This document shows positions 50,912 through 60,111 of a DNA stretch of 64,000 bases, piece by piece. Both the position numbers and the translations under genes were made by a program. The stretch comes from Paenibacillus sp. J45TS6 (GTDB lineage Bacteria; Bacillota; Bacilli; Paenibacillales; Paenibacillaceae). The stretch's first letter is position 1; each line of letters starts with the position of its first letter. Location: contig NZ_BOSJ01000003.1 in NCBI RefSeq assembly GCF_018403285.1, positions 390,875-454,874 on the forward strand, given 5' to 3'. Below the pieces are notes generated by a model. That model searched no databases. It was not told the origin of the DNA and saw only the letters and a program-made list of their open reading frames with translations.

Positions 50912-52255
50912 ATGAAAGGTACACACGATTTAACTCAAGGCCCAATTATGCCGACCTTAATGAAATTAGCACTTCCCATTGTTGCGACGAATTTCATCTC
51001 AACAACGTATGGGCTTGTGGATATGATCTGGGTTGGGAGACTTGGCAGCGGCCCGGTTGCGGCCATTGGTACAGCTAGTTTTTTTATCAATTTAGCAATT
51101 GCTTTGTCTACCTTGATAACGATTGGTACGGGGATTAAAGTATCTCATTGTATGGGAGCGGGTCAGGAAGACAAAGCTAAGTCCTATGTGAAAAATGGAT
51201 TTGTGATGTCTGTTTTGTTAAGCGTACTGTATATGATTTTTGTCTTTCTTGCTCAGGATCAGCTGATTGGTTTCTTTGATCTTGGAAGTAGTGAAGTGGA
51301 ACGAATGGCAAAACAGTTTCTACTCATTTCTATTTTAGGGACGGTCTTTTCCATACTGAATACGTTATACGCTACGATATTGAATGCTATGGGGAACAGT
51401 AAACAACCATTTCGTATTTATACGATTGGACTCATTTTAAATATTGCCTTGGACCCATTCCTCATCTTCGGTTTTGGAAATTTTGAAGGATGGGGTGTCG
51501 TAGGGGCTGCTATCGCGACACTGACAGCGAATATCGTTGTGACCCTGTTATTTTTCTTGCAGACTCGTCATTCTAATCTGGTTACAATAGCACTTGTATG
51601 GGATGCCAAGCTTTTAAAAGAAGTCATCCGCATGGGGGTTCCGATCACGATCCAACGCGTTACTTTTACGATGATTTCAATTATTATTGCAAAATTAATT
51701 GTACGTTTTGGAGCGGAGGCTATTGCCGTTCAAAAAGTAGGAATTCAAATCGAATCGATCTCTTATATGACCATTGGAGGTCTACAAGGTGCGATAGCGG
51801 CCTTTTTCGGACAAAATTATGGGGCCCGGCGGATGGATCGTATCCATGAGGGTTATGCCAAAGCGCTCTCGCTGACTTCTGTATTCGGTATTGTTATTTC
51901 TCTTATTTTTATACTATTCCCAGAGCAACTGTTTTCTCTATTCTTATCAGATGCGAAGAGTCTCGCTCTTGGAACGGATTATATGCGAATCTTAGGCTAT
52001 TCTCAGTTGTTTATGTGTCTCGAACTAATGACAGTGGGTGCATTTAATGGAATAGGTAAAACGCATATTCCTCCGCTATTTAGCATCACTTTTACAGCAC
52101 TAAGAATACCGCTTGCTATCATTTTATCGGAACCTTTCGGTTTAAATGGGATATGGATGGCAATTGCACTAAGCAGTGTGTTCAAAGGTTTGGTTCTCGT
52201 CTATTGGTTTAGAAGATCTTTACGCAAAATGACGGTTCCACAAACGGTGATCTAA
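50912..52255 (+). CDS. MATE-family multidrug efflux transporter
   Basis: 447 residues, about 12 helices in two MatE halves. HDLTQGPIMPTLMKLALPIVATNFISTTYGLVDMIWVGRLG begins the first; LLKEVIRMGVPITIQRVTFTMISIIIAKLIVRFG the second. Exports cationic or other drugs with Na+ or H+. An ORF upstream extends to 50843, but the GGAGGAAGGAG site selects the ATG 50912. The leader holds a terminator-like hairpin. Followed 21 bp later by gshAB, so the two may be cotranscribed. Confidence 0.92.
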   Translation: MKGTHDLTQGPIMPTLMKLALPIVATNFISTTYGLVDMIWVGRLGSGPVAAIGTASFFINLAIALSTLITIGTGIKVSHCMGAGQEDKAKSYVKNGFVMSVLLSVLYMIFVFLAQDQLIGFFDLGSSEVERMAKQFLLISILGTVFSILNTLYATILNAMGNSKQPFRIYTIGLILNIALDPFLIFGFGNFEGWGVVGAAIATLTANIVVTLLFFLQTRHSNLVTIALVWDAKLLKEVIRMGVPITIQRVTFTMISIIIAKLIVRFGAEAIAVQKVGIQIESISYMTIGGLQGAIAAFFGQNYGARRMDRIHEGYAKALSLTSVFGIVISLIFILFPEQLFSLFLSDAKSLALGTDYMRILGYSQLFMCLELMTVGAFNGIGKTHIPPLFSITFTALRIPLAIILSEPFGLNGIWMAIALSSVFKGLVLVYWFRRSLRKMTVPQTVI

Positions 52256-52276
52256 AACAAGAAGGAAGGTTCATTC

Positions 52277-54622
52277 ATGAGATTACTAGATCATAAATTC
52301 ATCCAAACATTAAGGGAACACTCATTACAAGAAGAGCTGCTCCAAGGTCGATTTGGACTGGAAAAAGAAAATGTAAGGGTGAATCAAGAAGGAAAGCTTG
52401 CCTTAACTCCTCATCCAGAAGCTTTTGGGAATAAGCTTGAGCATCCTTATATTCAAACGGACTTTTCGGAGAGCCAAATGGAAATGATTACGCCCACTTT
52501 TGAATCGATAGAGGAAGCTTATTATTTTTTAGAAGCGCTGCAAGATATCGTATCTCACGAATTAATGGAGAAGGGAGAATATTTGTGGCCGAGCAGCAAT
52601 CCCCCAATGCTGCCAAAAGAAAATGAAATTCCAATCGCGCAAATGAACGATCCGATTGCGGATGAATATCGTCATGAGCTAGCGGATAAATATGGGCGAA
52701 AACGCCAGCTGCTTAGCGGAATTCATTATAACTTCTCGTTTGAAGAACGTTTTCTTCGCGAATTGCATCACATCGAAGGCGGCAGCGAAGAATACAAATT
52801 GTTCAAAGATGCGGTTTATTTTAAAGTAGCTCGCAACATGCTTCGGTACCGCTGGATGTTGATCTATTTAACGGGGGCAAGCCCTGTGTTCGATAGAACT
52901 TATATGGATATTTGTGTAGCAACAGGACATTCCGATGATAACGAAAGCTATTATTTTCCGAATATGAACTCACTGCGAAATAGTTCATGCGGCTATCGAA
53001 ATACAAAACCGATGAGGGTTTCATATGATTCAGCTAAGGATTATGTTCGTGATTTAAAAGAGTTGATTCAGAAAGATGAATTACTGAGTGTAAAAGAATT
53101 TTATAGCCCGGTTCGTATCAAAACCGCAAAAGGCATAGATCCACTGCAAGAACTGCTAGAAGATGGAGTCGCTTATTTGGAACTGCGATTCATTGATTTA
53201 AACCCGCTTTATAAGAATGGAATCAGTATTGATACCTTAAGACTTATTCATTTGTTCTTACTCTTTATGTTGCTGAAGAAGGACGAGCCGTTTAGCGAGC
53301 AGGATCAAAGGATAGCTGATTTGAATCATGATCAGTTAATTACAAACGGGATGACCGGTCATTTACACGATAAAGAGAACAACAAAAAATGGATGAAAGA
53401 GACTGCGCTCACTTGCATAGAAGAAATGGAAGAGATGGTGGCTCTTTTGTTCCCTAAGAAAGAGATGTATGTGCAAATTTTAGAGAATGCGAAACGAAAA
53501 ATTATGCATCCAGAACTTAGTGCTGCTTCGATCGTGAAGTCCGAAATTCAAAAATCTTCGTACCTTACGTACCATCTCGAAAAAGCGAAAGAATACGCCG
53601 AGCAAAGCATTTTGACGGGATATCGTTTTTCCGGGTATGAGGATCTTGAACTATCCACTCAACTTCTTCTAAAAGCGGCGGTAAAACGCGGAATAAAATT
53701 TGAAATACTAGACCGAGAAGAAAACTTTGTTGTATTAACCAAAGGAAATCATAAGGAATACGTGAAGCAAGCGACAAAGACATCGTTAGATTCGTATAGC
53801 ACCGTCTTGATTATGGAAAATAAGGTCGTTACTAAGGCTGTACTATCTCAGCATGGCATACGCGTTCCGTCCGGTGAAGTGTTTCATCGTTTAGACGAAG
53901 CTAAACAATCGTATGATATGTACCGAGGTAAACCAATCGTGATAAAGCCGAAATCGACCAACTTCGGACTTGGTATTACGATTTTTAACGAAGAATATTC
54001 TAGAGAAGACATGGATAAAGCTTTCGAGATCGCTTTTACGCATGACCGAACCGTTCTTCTTGAAGAATTCATGACAGGAAAAGAATATCGTTTTCTTGTA
54101 ATGGGGGATGAGGTTGTAGGGGTGTTGCACCGGGTTCCTGCCAATGTTGTCGGAGACGGTGTTCATACTATTCAGGAATTGGTTCATGAGAAGAATAAGG
54201 ACCCACTTCGGGGAAGAGGGTACAAGACACCTTTGGAGAAGATTCAGCTTGGAGATTCAGAAGAGATGTTTCTGAAGAATCATAATAAAGGGTGGAACGA
54301 TATTCCTGCAAAAGGGGAAGTCATCTATTTACGAGAAAACTCGAATATCAGTACAGGTGGAGATAGCATTGATTATACGGATGAGGTAGATGAAAGCTAT
54401 ATGCGGATTGCGATTCTATCGGCGAAGGCTGCCGGTGCAACCATCTGCGGAGTGGATATGATGATTGATGATGTTGATGTTCAAGCGACAGAATCGAATT
54501 ACAGCGTTATCGAAATCAACTTCAATCCTGCGATTCATATTCACTGCTACCCATATAAAGGAAAGAATCGGAAGGCGAATGAAAAAGTGCTCGATCTGCT
54601 GTTTAATAAGGATCAAACGTAA
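52277..54622 (+). CDS. gshAB: Bifunctional glutamate-cysteine ligase/glutathione synthetase (GshAB/GshF)
   Basis: 781 residues, the size of GshF (~750-780). N-terminal gamma-glutamylcysteine ligase: LEKENVRVNQEGKLALTPHPEAFG, TDFSESQMEMITPTF, GIHYNFSFEERFL. C-terminal ATP-grasp half: KPIVIKPKSTNFGLGITIF, TVLLEEFMTGKEYRFLVMGDEVVGVLHRVPANVVGDG, and SVIEINFNPAIHIHCYPYKG. It makes glutathione in two ATP-dependent steps. Cytoplasmic. The fused enzyme occurs in streptococci, Listeria and some Paenibacillus. ATG behind GAAGGAAGG. Confidence 0.96.
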   Translation: MRLLDHKFIQTLREHSLQEELLQGRFGLEKENVRVNQEGKLALTPHPEAFGNKLEHPYIQTDFSESQMEMITPTFESIEEAYYFLEALQDIVSHELMEKGEYLWPSSNPPMLPKENEIPIAQMNDPIADEYRHELADKYGRKRQLLSGIHYNFSFEERFLRELHHIEGGSEEYKLFKDAVYFKVARNMLRYRWMLIYLTGASPVFDRTYMDICVATGHSDDNESYYFPNMNSLRNSSCGYRNTKPMRVSYDSAKDYVRDLKELIQKDELLSVKEFYSPVRIKTAKGIDPLQELLEDGVAYLELRFIDLNPLYKNGISIDTLRLIHLFLLFMLLKKDEPFSEQDQRIADLNHDQLITNGMTGHLHDKENNKKWMKETALTCIEEMEEMVALLFPKKEMYVQILENAKRKIMHPELSAASIVKSEIQKSSYLTYHLEKAKEYAEQSILTGYRFSGYEDLELSTQLLLKAAVKRGIKFEILDREENFVVLTKGNHKEYVKQATKTSLDSYSTVLIMENKVVTKAVLSQHGIRVPSGEVFHRLDEAKQSYDMYRGKPIVIKPKSTNFGLGITIFNEEYSREDMDKAFEIAFTHDRTVLLEEFMTGKEYRFLVMGDEVVGVLHRVPANVVGDGVHTIQELVHEKNKDPLRGRGYKTPLEKIQLGDSEEMFLKNHNKGWNDIPAKGEVIYLRENSNISTGGDSIDYTDEVDESYMRIAILSAKAAGATICGVDMMIDDVDVQATESNYSVIEINFNPAIHIHCYPYKGKNRKANEKVLDLLFNKDQT

Positions 54623-54746
54623 TTCGAATGAAATTGATTAGATTCATTTTAATATAGACATTACAGGGTAGTATTGTCCCCTTCAAGCAGCAACTTAAAA
54701 AGACTCATGTTATCATGTAGAAATGAGTGAACTTGGAGGGGAATAA

Positions 54747-54776
54747 ATGAAGCTTAATCTTGTACCCCGAGTTTGA
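54747..54776 (+). CDS. Possible 9-residue leader peptide upstream of the MarR gene
   Basis: MKLNLVPRV, ATG 54747 behind GGAGGGG, then TGA. A very good ribosome site makes translation plausible. It precedes the MarR gene by 91 nt. No hairpin set typical of an attenuator was identified. Confidence 0.3.
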   Translation: MKLNLVPRV

Positions 54777-54867
54777 ATATGACACAATAACGATAACGAA
54801 TGATGAGAGAAAGAAGAGAAAGAATGTAATCTTCATCAACTATATGCGTATAAATGAGGGATTAACC

Positions 54868-55296
54868 ATGAAACAAGACCCACTTCAAACTATTGAGCAC
54901 GAGATCGCATTGCTAGTACGTCTTACAACCGCTTATAAGCCTCGCCTGGGAGTTCTTGATCGTTCTGAGTATCTTCTGCTTAGCGAACTGGATAATGATA
55001 GTCCACTCGCGATGAATATCCTTGCTGAGAAATTACAACTTAGTCTTTCCACAGCAAGCAGACAAGTTGCTACGTTAGAAGCAAAGCATTTCATTCAGCG
55101 GTTTCCTGACCCTCATAATGGACGAATTAGCCTTTTGGAAATTACGCAGGAGGGGAAAGAAGTTCTACAGAGAGTTCAGCGCGCTAGGTATGAAGTATAT
55201 GAAAAGGTGCTTCAAGATTGGACTCATGATGAATTAAAAACCTTAGAAGCCAATTTGACTCGCTTAAATCGAGATTTCAAAAGATGGAATAAATAA
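54868..55296 (+). CDS. MarR-family transcriptional regulator
   Basis: 142 residues from ATG 54868 behind TGAGGG; an upstream in-frame start at 54760 would add an unlikely basic tail. Winged helix: MNILAEKLQLSLSTASRQVATLEAKHFIQRFPDPHNGRISLLEITQEGKEVLQRV, the typical D-x-R/G wing. Transcribed toward an MFS efflux gene 229 bp away, with a perfect palindrome between. Likely represses that pump and responds to a drug or aromatic ligand. Confidence 0.9.
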   Translation: MKQDPLQTIEHEIALLVRLTTAYKPRLGVLDRSEYLLLSELDNDSPLAMNILAEKLQLSLSTASRQVATLEAKHFIQRFPDPHNGRISLLEITQEGKEVLQRVQRARYEVYEKVLQDWTHDELKTLEANLTRLNRDFKRWNK

Positions 55297-55354
55297 TCTA
55301 CATAAACATCAAATTTTATCATTGGATAATTTTAGTGATTGATTTAATAATACG

Positions 55355-55373
55355 AAGTTGTATAATGTAACTT
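55355..55373. promoter_or_regulatory. Imperfect dyad upstream of the MFS pump
   Basis: AAGTTGTATAATGTAACTT, arms AAGTT and AACTT. Contains a TATAAT box. Possible second MarR site. Confidence 0.42.
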
Positions 55374-55396
55374 ACTCACTATAACTTGTAACATAC

Positions 55397-55415
55397 AACT
55401 TGTATATTACAAGTT
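55397..55415. promoter_or_regulatory. Perfect 19-bp palindrome, candidate MarR operator
   Basis: AACTTGTATATTACAAGTT, arms AACTTGTA and TACAAGTT. The same AACTTGTA half recurs just upstream at 55383. Confidence 0.65.
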
Positions 55416-55525
55416 AGTTTATAAAGTGAGTTATTTTAATTTAGGAGGGTTTCATTTTATCCATTTAGCTATTTTTTTATTTTCTACTAGGTTAGGGCTC
55501 GTTAGACAACTAGAGGAGGACATAT

Positions 55526-57031
55526 ATGAGTCAAAGCAATCATGCAACGATGACCAATCCAAAGAAATTAAGTATTCCTAAATACATAATTATGTCGATT
55601 CTTACGATCTTTTCGATTGGACCACAATATTTTCTTAATCTTTCTTATACGGTTGGACAAAGTGTTATTCAAAATGGGCTTCATCTGAGTGCGCAGGAGA
55701 TGCTTATTCCTTCAAGTTTATCCAGTCTTGCTTTTGCACTTGGCATACCATTAGGACGTGTTTTTTCTAAAAAATTTGGACTGAGAAACTTCTATCTTAG
55801 CCTTGTGTTTGTTTTTCTGTGCGGGACCATTATTGATGCATTATCCTATAATATAACCACGTTAATCATCGGAAGGGTGATCCAAGGGCTTAGTGCGGGG
55901 ATGTTGTTTTTAACGATTCTGTCTGCTAAATTCCTTTCATTTCCGAACCATTTACGTCAGTTCTTCATGTTCTCGGTCGTTGTGGGACTCTTTGGTGCGT
56001 CAGCCATTGGAGCGATATTTGGTACGATATCTTTAAGCACGGATGCTTGGCGCTGGCTGTATATTATTAATATATTTTGCTCACTGCTTTGTCTCTGCGT
56101 TGGTTTTGTTACATTACCTAAACAAAAAGCAGAACAAAAAGAAAAAACGGTGATCAACAAAAACGGACTTCTCTTATTAGGTCTTCTGACGGCAGCCTTC
56201 GCTTTTCCTATTCTTAATCTACAAGAAAAAGGCTTTGATTCCGTTTATGTTTGGCCTTTTCTCGTTATAGCTATAATTCTTATGACGCTTCTTTTCAAAA
56301 ATGATAGTCGAAATGAATTTCCTATTGTGCCAATACGTGCTTTAGCCCAGCCCAAGGCTGTGTTTGGTACAGTAATGGCAGCAGCGGGACATATCTCACT
56401 TATTGTTATCTTTGTTGGGGTTAATGGATACATGCGAACGATTAAAAATGTTTCATTCATCGACTTCACTTATTTTTATTGCTGTTTCTTTATAGGCATT
56501 GTCATATCCGCTATCTTATGCGCTCTATTCTACGATAGGTGGGGAGCAGGAATTCTAGGAATCGTAGGTTCGATACTCACCGTTATCGTAAGTATGAAGT
56601 GGTCCTCAATACAACCTGAGGCATCGCTCACTACGCTTAATTTCCAAATGGCTTGTTTAGGCTTTGGCCTCAGTATGACCTTTATATCAGGCGCAATAGG
56701 AACTTTATTTGCAGGAAATGCACATCAAGCATCCAGTCGTTCAGCTTCACTGCACACGATCAGAAACTATGCAGGTGCCGTCTTTGCACCATTCCTTGGG
56801 TGGTTTCTCTACCTTCTGAATGCAAATCAATATGAAAAACAGATAGGGCAGCTCAGTCAGATCGATACGATAGCAGATATAAATGCCAAGAAGGCGGCGA
56901 TTCTTAGCACTTACCATGGACTATTTGCGATTCTGCTTATATTAGGTGTTATTATGTTAATTGCATCGATAGGGAAAATGGCAACCGGTAAAGGTCATGC
57001 ATTAGTGAAAAAAGAAAAAACTACCGTTTAA
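55526..57031 (+). CDS. MFS drug efflux transporter, DHA2 (14-helix) type
   Basis: 501 residues, about 14 hydrophobic helices. Seen: YFLNLSYTVGQSVIQNGLHLS, PLGRVFSKKFGLRNFYL, LIIGRVIQGLSAGMLFLTILSAKF (motif C-like region), VVVGLFGASAIGAIFG. The usual antiporter motif A (LADRxGRKxxL) is replaced by GRVFSKKFGLR. Exports an unknown compound. ATG behind AGAGGAGG. Preceded by MarR and its candidate operators, so probably inducible. Inner membrane. Confidence 0.88.
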   Translation: MSQSNHATMTNPKKLSIPKYIIMSILTIFSIGPQYFLNLSYTVGQSVIQNGLHLSAQEMLIPSSLSSLAFALGIPLGRVFSKKFGLRNFYLSLVFVFLCGTIIDALSYNITTLIIGRVIQGLSAGMLFLTILSAKFLSFPNHLRQFFMFSVVVGLFGASAIGAIFGTISLSTDAWRWLYIINIFCSLLCLCVGFVTLPKQKAEQKEKTVINKNGLLLLGLLTAAFAFPILNLQEKGFDSVYVWPFLVIAIILMTLLFKNDSRNEFPIVPIRALAQPKAVFGTVMAAAGHISLIVIFVGVNGYMRTIKNVSFIDFTYFYCCFFIGIVISAILCALFYDRWGAGILGIVGSILTVIVSMKWSSIQPEASLTTLNFQMACLGFGLSMTFISGAIGTLFAGNAHQASSRSASLHTIRNYAGAVFAPFLGWFLYLLNANQYEKQIGQLSQIDTIADINAKKAAILSTYHGLFAILLILGVIMLIASIGKMATGKGHALVKKEKTTV

Positions 57032-57040
57032 TCTTGCTAT

Positions 57041-57072
57041 CCAGGCGAAGGACTTCTAAGTTCTTCGTCTTT
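57041..57072 (+). terminator. Terminator after the MFS pump
   Basis: GCGAAGGACTT and AGTTCTTCGT arms around a 3-nt loop, then T-run. Confidence 0.85.
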
Positions 57073-57080
57073 TTTATCTT

Positions 57081-57096
57081 ACATGATATTACATGT
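57081..57096. promoter_or_regulatory. Dyad upstream of the flavin monooxygenase
   Basis: ACATGATATTACATGT, arms ACATG/CATGT. Possible regulator site. Confidence 0.35.
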
Positions 57097-57165
57097 GTAA
57101 AGATGCTAAAATGAAGAGATGGTGAATAAATCCACACCGAAAGCAAGTAATGTTGGGAGCAAAAT

Positions 57166-58371
57166 GTGATGACACAAAATAGGAATACAACCGTATGTAT
57201 TGTTGGCGGAGGACCTTCAGGGTTGCTATTAGGCCTCTTGTTAGCTAAGCAAGGAATCCATGTGACGGTGCTAGAGAGTCAACCCAATTTTGAACGTAAA
57301 TTCAGAGGCGAAGTGTTACAACCTCGTTTCATTCGATTAATGAAACAATTAGGACTGGATCAACATCTGTACCAGTACGAACATATAAAGCTGTTAACGG
57401 GAGAAATCTGGAGCGAGGATAAACTGATTTCGTCTATCGATTACGCAGAGGATACGCCAGAAGCACCTTTTTCCGTACGAATGAAGCAGTCTGTATTACT
57501 CCAAGCTCTATATGATGAAGCAGTAAAGTATGATCATTTTCACATGATTTTTAATGCCAGAGTGAAGTCATTGATCACAGAGGAAGACAGAATCAGTGGG
57601 GTGGTTGCTCTTACTCAGAAACAAGAAGTCCAAATCCGTGCCCACTTGACTGTAGGTGCAGACGGCCGTTTTTCAACCATTCGAAAACAGGGTGATTTTA
57701 CTTACAAATATAAGAATCATGATTTTGATATGATTTGGTTCACCGTACCGATTCAGGAAGATCAGCATAAAGATATTTTTTTCAGAGTAACTAATTATCG
57801 CAGTTTCATTGTTGTACCCAGTTCAAGTGACGTACTGCAAATCGGGTTTACAGTGAGGAAAGGGGAATGGGAGGTAATAAAGCAGAGGGGAATCGGTGCC
57901 CTCTCTGAGGAACTAATCAGCGTATTTCCAGATTTACAAGAACCGCTGCGTGAGATTACTGATTTTAAGTCCTTTGTTACCTTAAAAGCCGATGTATTCT
58001 TTGTTGATCAATGGTATAAAAAAGGTTGTGTACTCATTGGAGATGCCGCTCATTGCTCGTCTCCAGTAGGCGCAATCGGGATTTCTTTGGCAGCAGAGAC
58101 AGCAGCCGTTTTAGCGGATTTAATTCATGCGTCTATACAAGATGAGGATCTTGATTTTAGAGAAGTAGAGTCTTTAACCGCTTTACGAGCGAAAGAAGTG
58201 ATGATGGTCCACCGGATGCAGGGATTGATCGCGAAGGCCATTATTAAAGCTCCAAGATGGACGAAAAAATGGGTGATCGCATCTGCACCACTACTTTCTA
58301 AAACGAAGTTATTTCATCTTGCAAAAAGGAAGTTTTTATTAGGAAAGACAATTGATCGTCTAGGTAACTAG
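57166..58371 (+). CDS. FAD-dependent aromatic-type monooxygenase
   Basis: 401 residues. Rossmann motif VCIVGGGPSGLLLGLLLAKQGIHVTVLES, the DG motif in VGADGRFSTIRKQ, and the GD motif GCVLIGDAAHCSSPVGAIGISLAAETAAVL. This is the p-hydroxybenzoate-hydroxylase/UbiH class, which hydroxylates with NAD(P)H and O2. Substrate unknown; tetracycline-modifying enzymes share the fold, but no specific evidence of that is seen. GTG/ATG double start behind GGGAG. Follows the MarR/MFS efflux pair, suggesting detoxification. Confidence 0.88.
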   Translation: MMTQNRNTTVCIVGGGPSGLLLGLLLAKQGIHVTVLESQPNFERKFRGEVLQPRFIRLMKQLGLDQHLYQYEHIKLLTGEIWSEDKLISSIDYAEDTPEAPFSVRMKQSVLLQALYDEAVKYDHFHMIFNARVKSLITEEDRISGVVALTQKQEVQIRAHLTVGADGRFSTIRKQGDFTYKYKNHDFDMIWFTVPIQEDQHKDIFFRVTNYRSFIVVPSSSDVLQIGFTVRKGEWEVIKQRGIGALSEELISVFPDLQEPLREITDFKSFVTLKADVFFVDQWYKKGCVLIGDAAHCSSPVGAIGISLAAETAAVLADLIHASIQDEDLDFREVESLTALRAKEVMMVHRMQGLIAKAIIKAPRWTKKWVIASAPLLSKTKLFHLAKRKFLLGKTIDRLGN

Positions 58372-58383
58372 CACCTTCTTTTA

Positions 58384-58411
58384 TTGACAAACATTCCATA
58401 CCCTCTATAAT
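58384..58411 (+). promoter_or_regulatory. Consensus sigma-A promoter of the SDR gene
   Basis: TTGACA (58384-58389), 16-bp spacer, TATAAT (58406-58411): both boxes match perfectly. Confidence 0.88.
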
Positions 58412-58416
58412 CTAAA

Positions 58417-58430
58417 TGAACAAGTGTTCA
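58417..58430. promoter_or_regulatory. Start-point operator of the SDR gene
   Basis: TGAACAAGTGTTCA: TGAACA-N2-TGTTCA dyad right after the -10 box, where a repressor would block transcription. Confidence 0.6.
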
Positions 58431-58452
58431 ATAAATGGCTGGAGGGATTGTC

Positions 58453-59214
58453 ATGCGTTTGGAAGGTAAAGTTGCGGTCGTTACCGGAGCTGCATCAGGT
58501 ATGGGGAAAGCAATTGCAGAGTTATATGCGAAAGAGGGAGCAAGCGTTGTTGTGTCAGACCTGAACATCGAAGGTGCAGAAGTGGTCGCATCAGGTATTG
58601 AGGCCAATGGCGGAAAAGCGATTGCTGTAAAAACCAATGTTGCCGATCTGAACGATATTAATGAAATGATTGATACGGCAGTTAACGAATTTGGAACACT
58701 TGATATTTTAGTGAACAACGCAGGTATTATGGATAATATGGGTCCAGTCGGTGATGTTAACGATGAGAGCTGGGATCTCATTTTTGATGTCAATACGAAA
58801 AGTGTTATGCGCGCAATCCGTAAAGCACTTCCGATCTTTTTGGATAAAGGAAAAGGAATCATTATAAATACAGCTTCAACAGGCGGTTTTAGCGGAGCTC
58901 ATGCAGGTGCAGCTTATACAGCGTCCAAGCATGCCGTTATTGGGATTACGAAAAATACGGGCTTTATGTATGCACAGAAAGGTATTCGTTGTAATGCGAT
59001 TGCTCCGGGTGCAACAATGACTAATATTTCTTCTACAATAAAGAACGTGAATGAGTTTGGAGCTTCGAGAACAAAAGTTACACAAGGCGCTATCCCTCGC
59101 ATTGGGCAAGCAGAAGAAATTGCTGGGGTCGCTCTATTTCTAGCATCGGATGAGTCGAGCTTCGTAAATGGTGCGGTGCTTGCTGCGGATGGTGGCTGGA
59201 CAGCAGGTTTCTAA
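58453..59214 (+). CDS. Short-chain dehydrogenase/reductase (SDR)
   Basis: 253 residues, classical SDR. Cofactor motif VVTGAASGMGKAIAELYAKEGA with VVVSDLNIEGAE (Asp suggests NAD preference); NNAG; catalytic Ser in INTASTGG and Y-x-x-x-K in AAYTASKHAVIG; C-terminal SSFVNGAVLAADGGWTAGF. Substrate unknown. The in-frame start at 58435 lies before GGAGGG, so ATG 58453 is used. Perfect promoter with an operator and no adjacent regulator gene. Terminator after the stop. Confidence 0.93.
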   Translation: MRLEGKVAVVTGAASGMGKAIAELYAKEGASVVVSDLNIEGAEVVASGIEANGGKAIAVKTNVADLNDINEMIDTAVNEFGTLDILVNNAGIMDNMGPVGDVNDESWDLIFDVNTKSVMRAIRKALPIFLDKGKGIIINTASTGGFSGAHAGAAYTASKHAVIGITKNTGFMYAQKGIRCNAIAPGATMTNISSTIKNVNEFGASRTKVTQGAIPRIGQAEEIAGVALFLASDESSFVNGAVLAADGGWTAGF

Positions 59215-59245
59215 AGGGTTATAAAATAACCGTCCTCAGCGTTTA

Positions 59246-59283
59246 AAAAACTCATTGCCTCAAGGGAGACGATGAGTTTTTTG
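59246..59283 (+). terminator. Terminator after the SDR gene
   Basis: AAAAAACTCATTG and CGATGAGTTTTTT arms around a 12-nt loop. Confidence 0.85.
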
Positions 59284-59382
59284 TATTTGAGAAAATCTAT
59301 CCTAGTCAAGAACGACTGGGATTCTGTACAATATAAAGATAATTATTCAAATTATACCTGCTGAATGGAGAGAAGGGGACTT

Positions 59383-60039
59383 ATGGAGAGAAAAAGAAAA
59401 ACGATCTTATTTCAAGGAGACTCCATTACCGATGGGAATTGGGGACGAGATATGGACCTGAATCATATTCTTGGACATGGTTATGTATATCTTCTTGCAA
59501 GCCAGTTAGGAGCGGAGTTTGCAGCAAGCCAGCCTCATTTTATAAATAGAGGGATTAGTGGAAATCGAGTCTCCGATCTGTATGCACGTTGGAATGAAGA
59601 TACGATTAGTTTACAACCTGACCTGATTAGTATTCTTATTGGTGTTAATGATGCAACGAGCCTTATTTCTGGTGATCCACGCGGAGCTACAGACCGTTTT
59701 GAACGAATCTATCACCAGTTGCTGAGCGAAACAAGAGAAGTGCTTCCTCAGACAGGATTGGTGCTATGTGAGCCTTTTATTCTTCAAACAGAGTTAACAG
59801 CAAATAACTGGACAGAGCTGCGTAAAAAGACAGATGAGTATCGCTCTATCGTTAGGGAACTCTCACATACATACCATACCTTATTTATCCCTCTGCAAGA
59901 GGTATTTGATCAGGCAGCAGACAAAGTGACCCCTGAATATTGGATGTGGGATGGAATTCACCCGACCGCTGCGGGACACGAGCTTATTGCTAATGAGTGG
60001 CTAAAGGTTGTGCAGCAAAGTGAGTACGCTATTGGGTAG
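59383..60039 (+). CDS. SGNH/GDSL-family esterase (carbohydrate esterase-like)
   Basis: 218 residues. Block I FQGDSITDGNWGRDM (nucleophile Ser), block II GISGNRVSDLYARW (oxyanion Gly), block III IGVNDA (Asn), block V DGIHPTAAGHELI (Asp-His). No signal peptide, so cytoplasmic. Lies 72 bp before a GH43 gene, so it probably deacetylates imported xylo- or arabino-oligosaccharides. ATG 59383 is behind AGAAGGGG; an in-frame ATG at 59365 precedes it. Confidence 0.92.
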   Translation: MERKRKTILFQGDSITDGNWGRDMDLNHILGHGYVYLLASQLGAEFAASQPHFINRGISGNRVSDLYARWNEDTISLQPDLISILIGVNDATSLISGDPRGATDRFERIYHQLLSETREVLPQTGLVLCEPFILQTELTANNWTELRKKTDEYRSIVRELSHTYHTLFIPLQEVFDQAADKVTPEYWMWDGIHPTAAGHELIANEWLKVVQQSEYAIG

Positions 60040-60111
60040 GATGTGTGATGGCGATATAATTTCTTAAGTTTAGATGCTTCGAAAATATCAAAAAGATGAA
60101 GGAGATACAAC

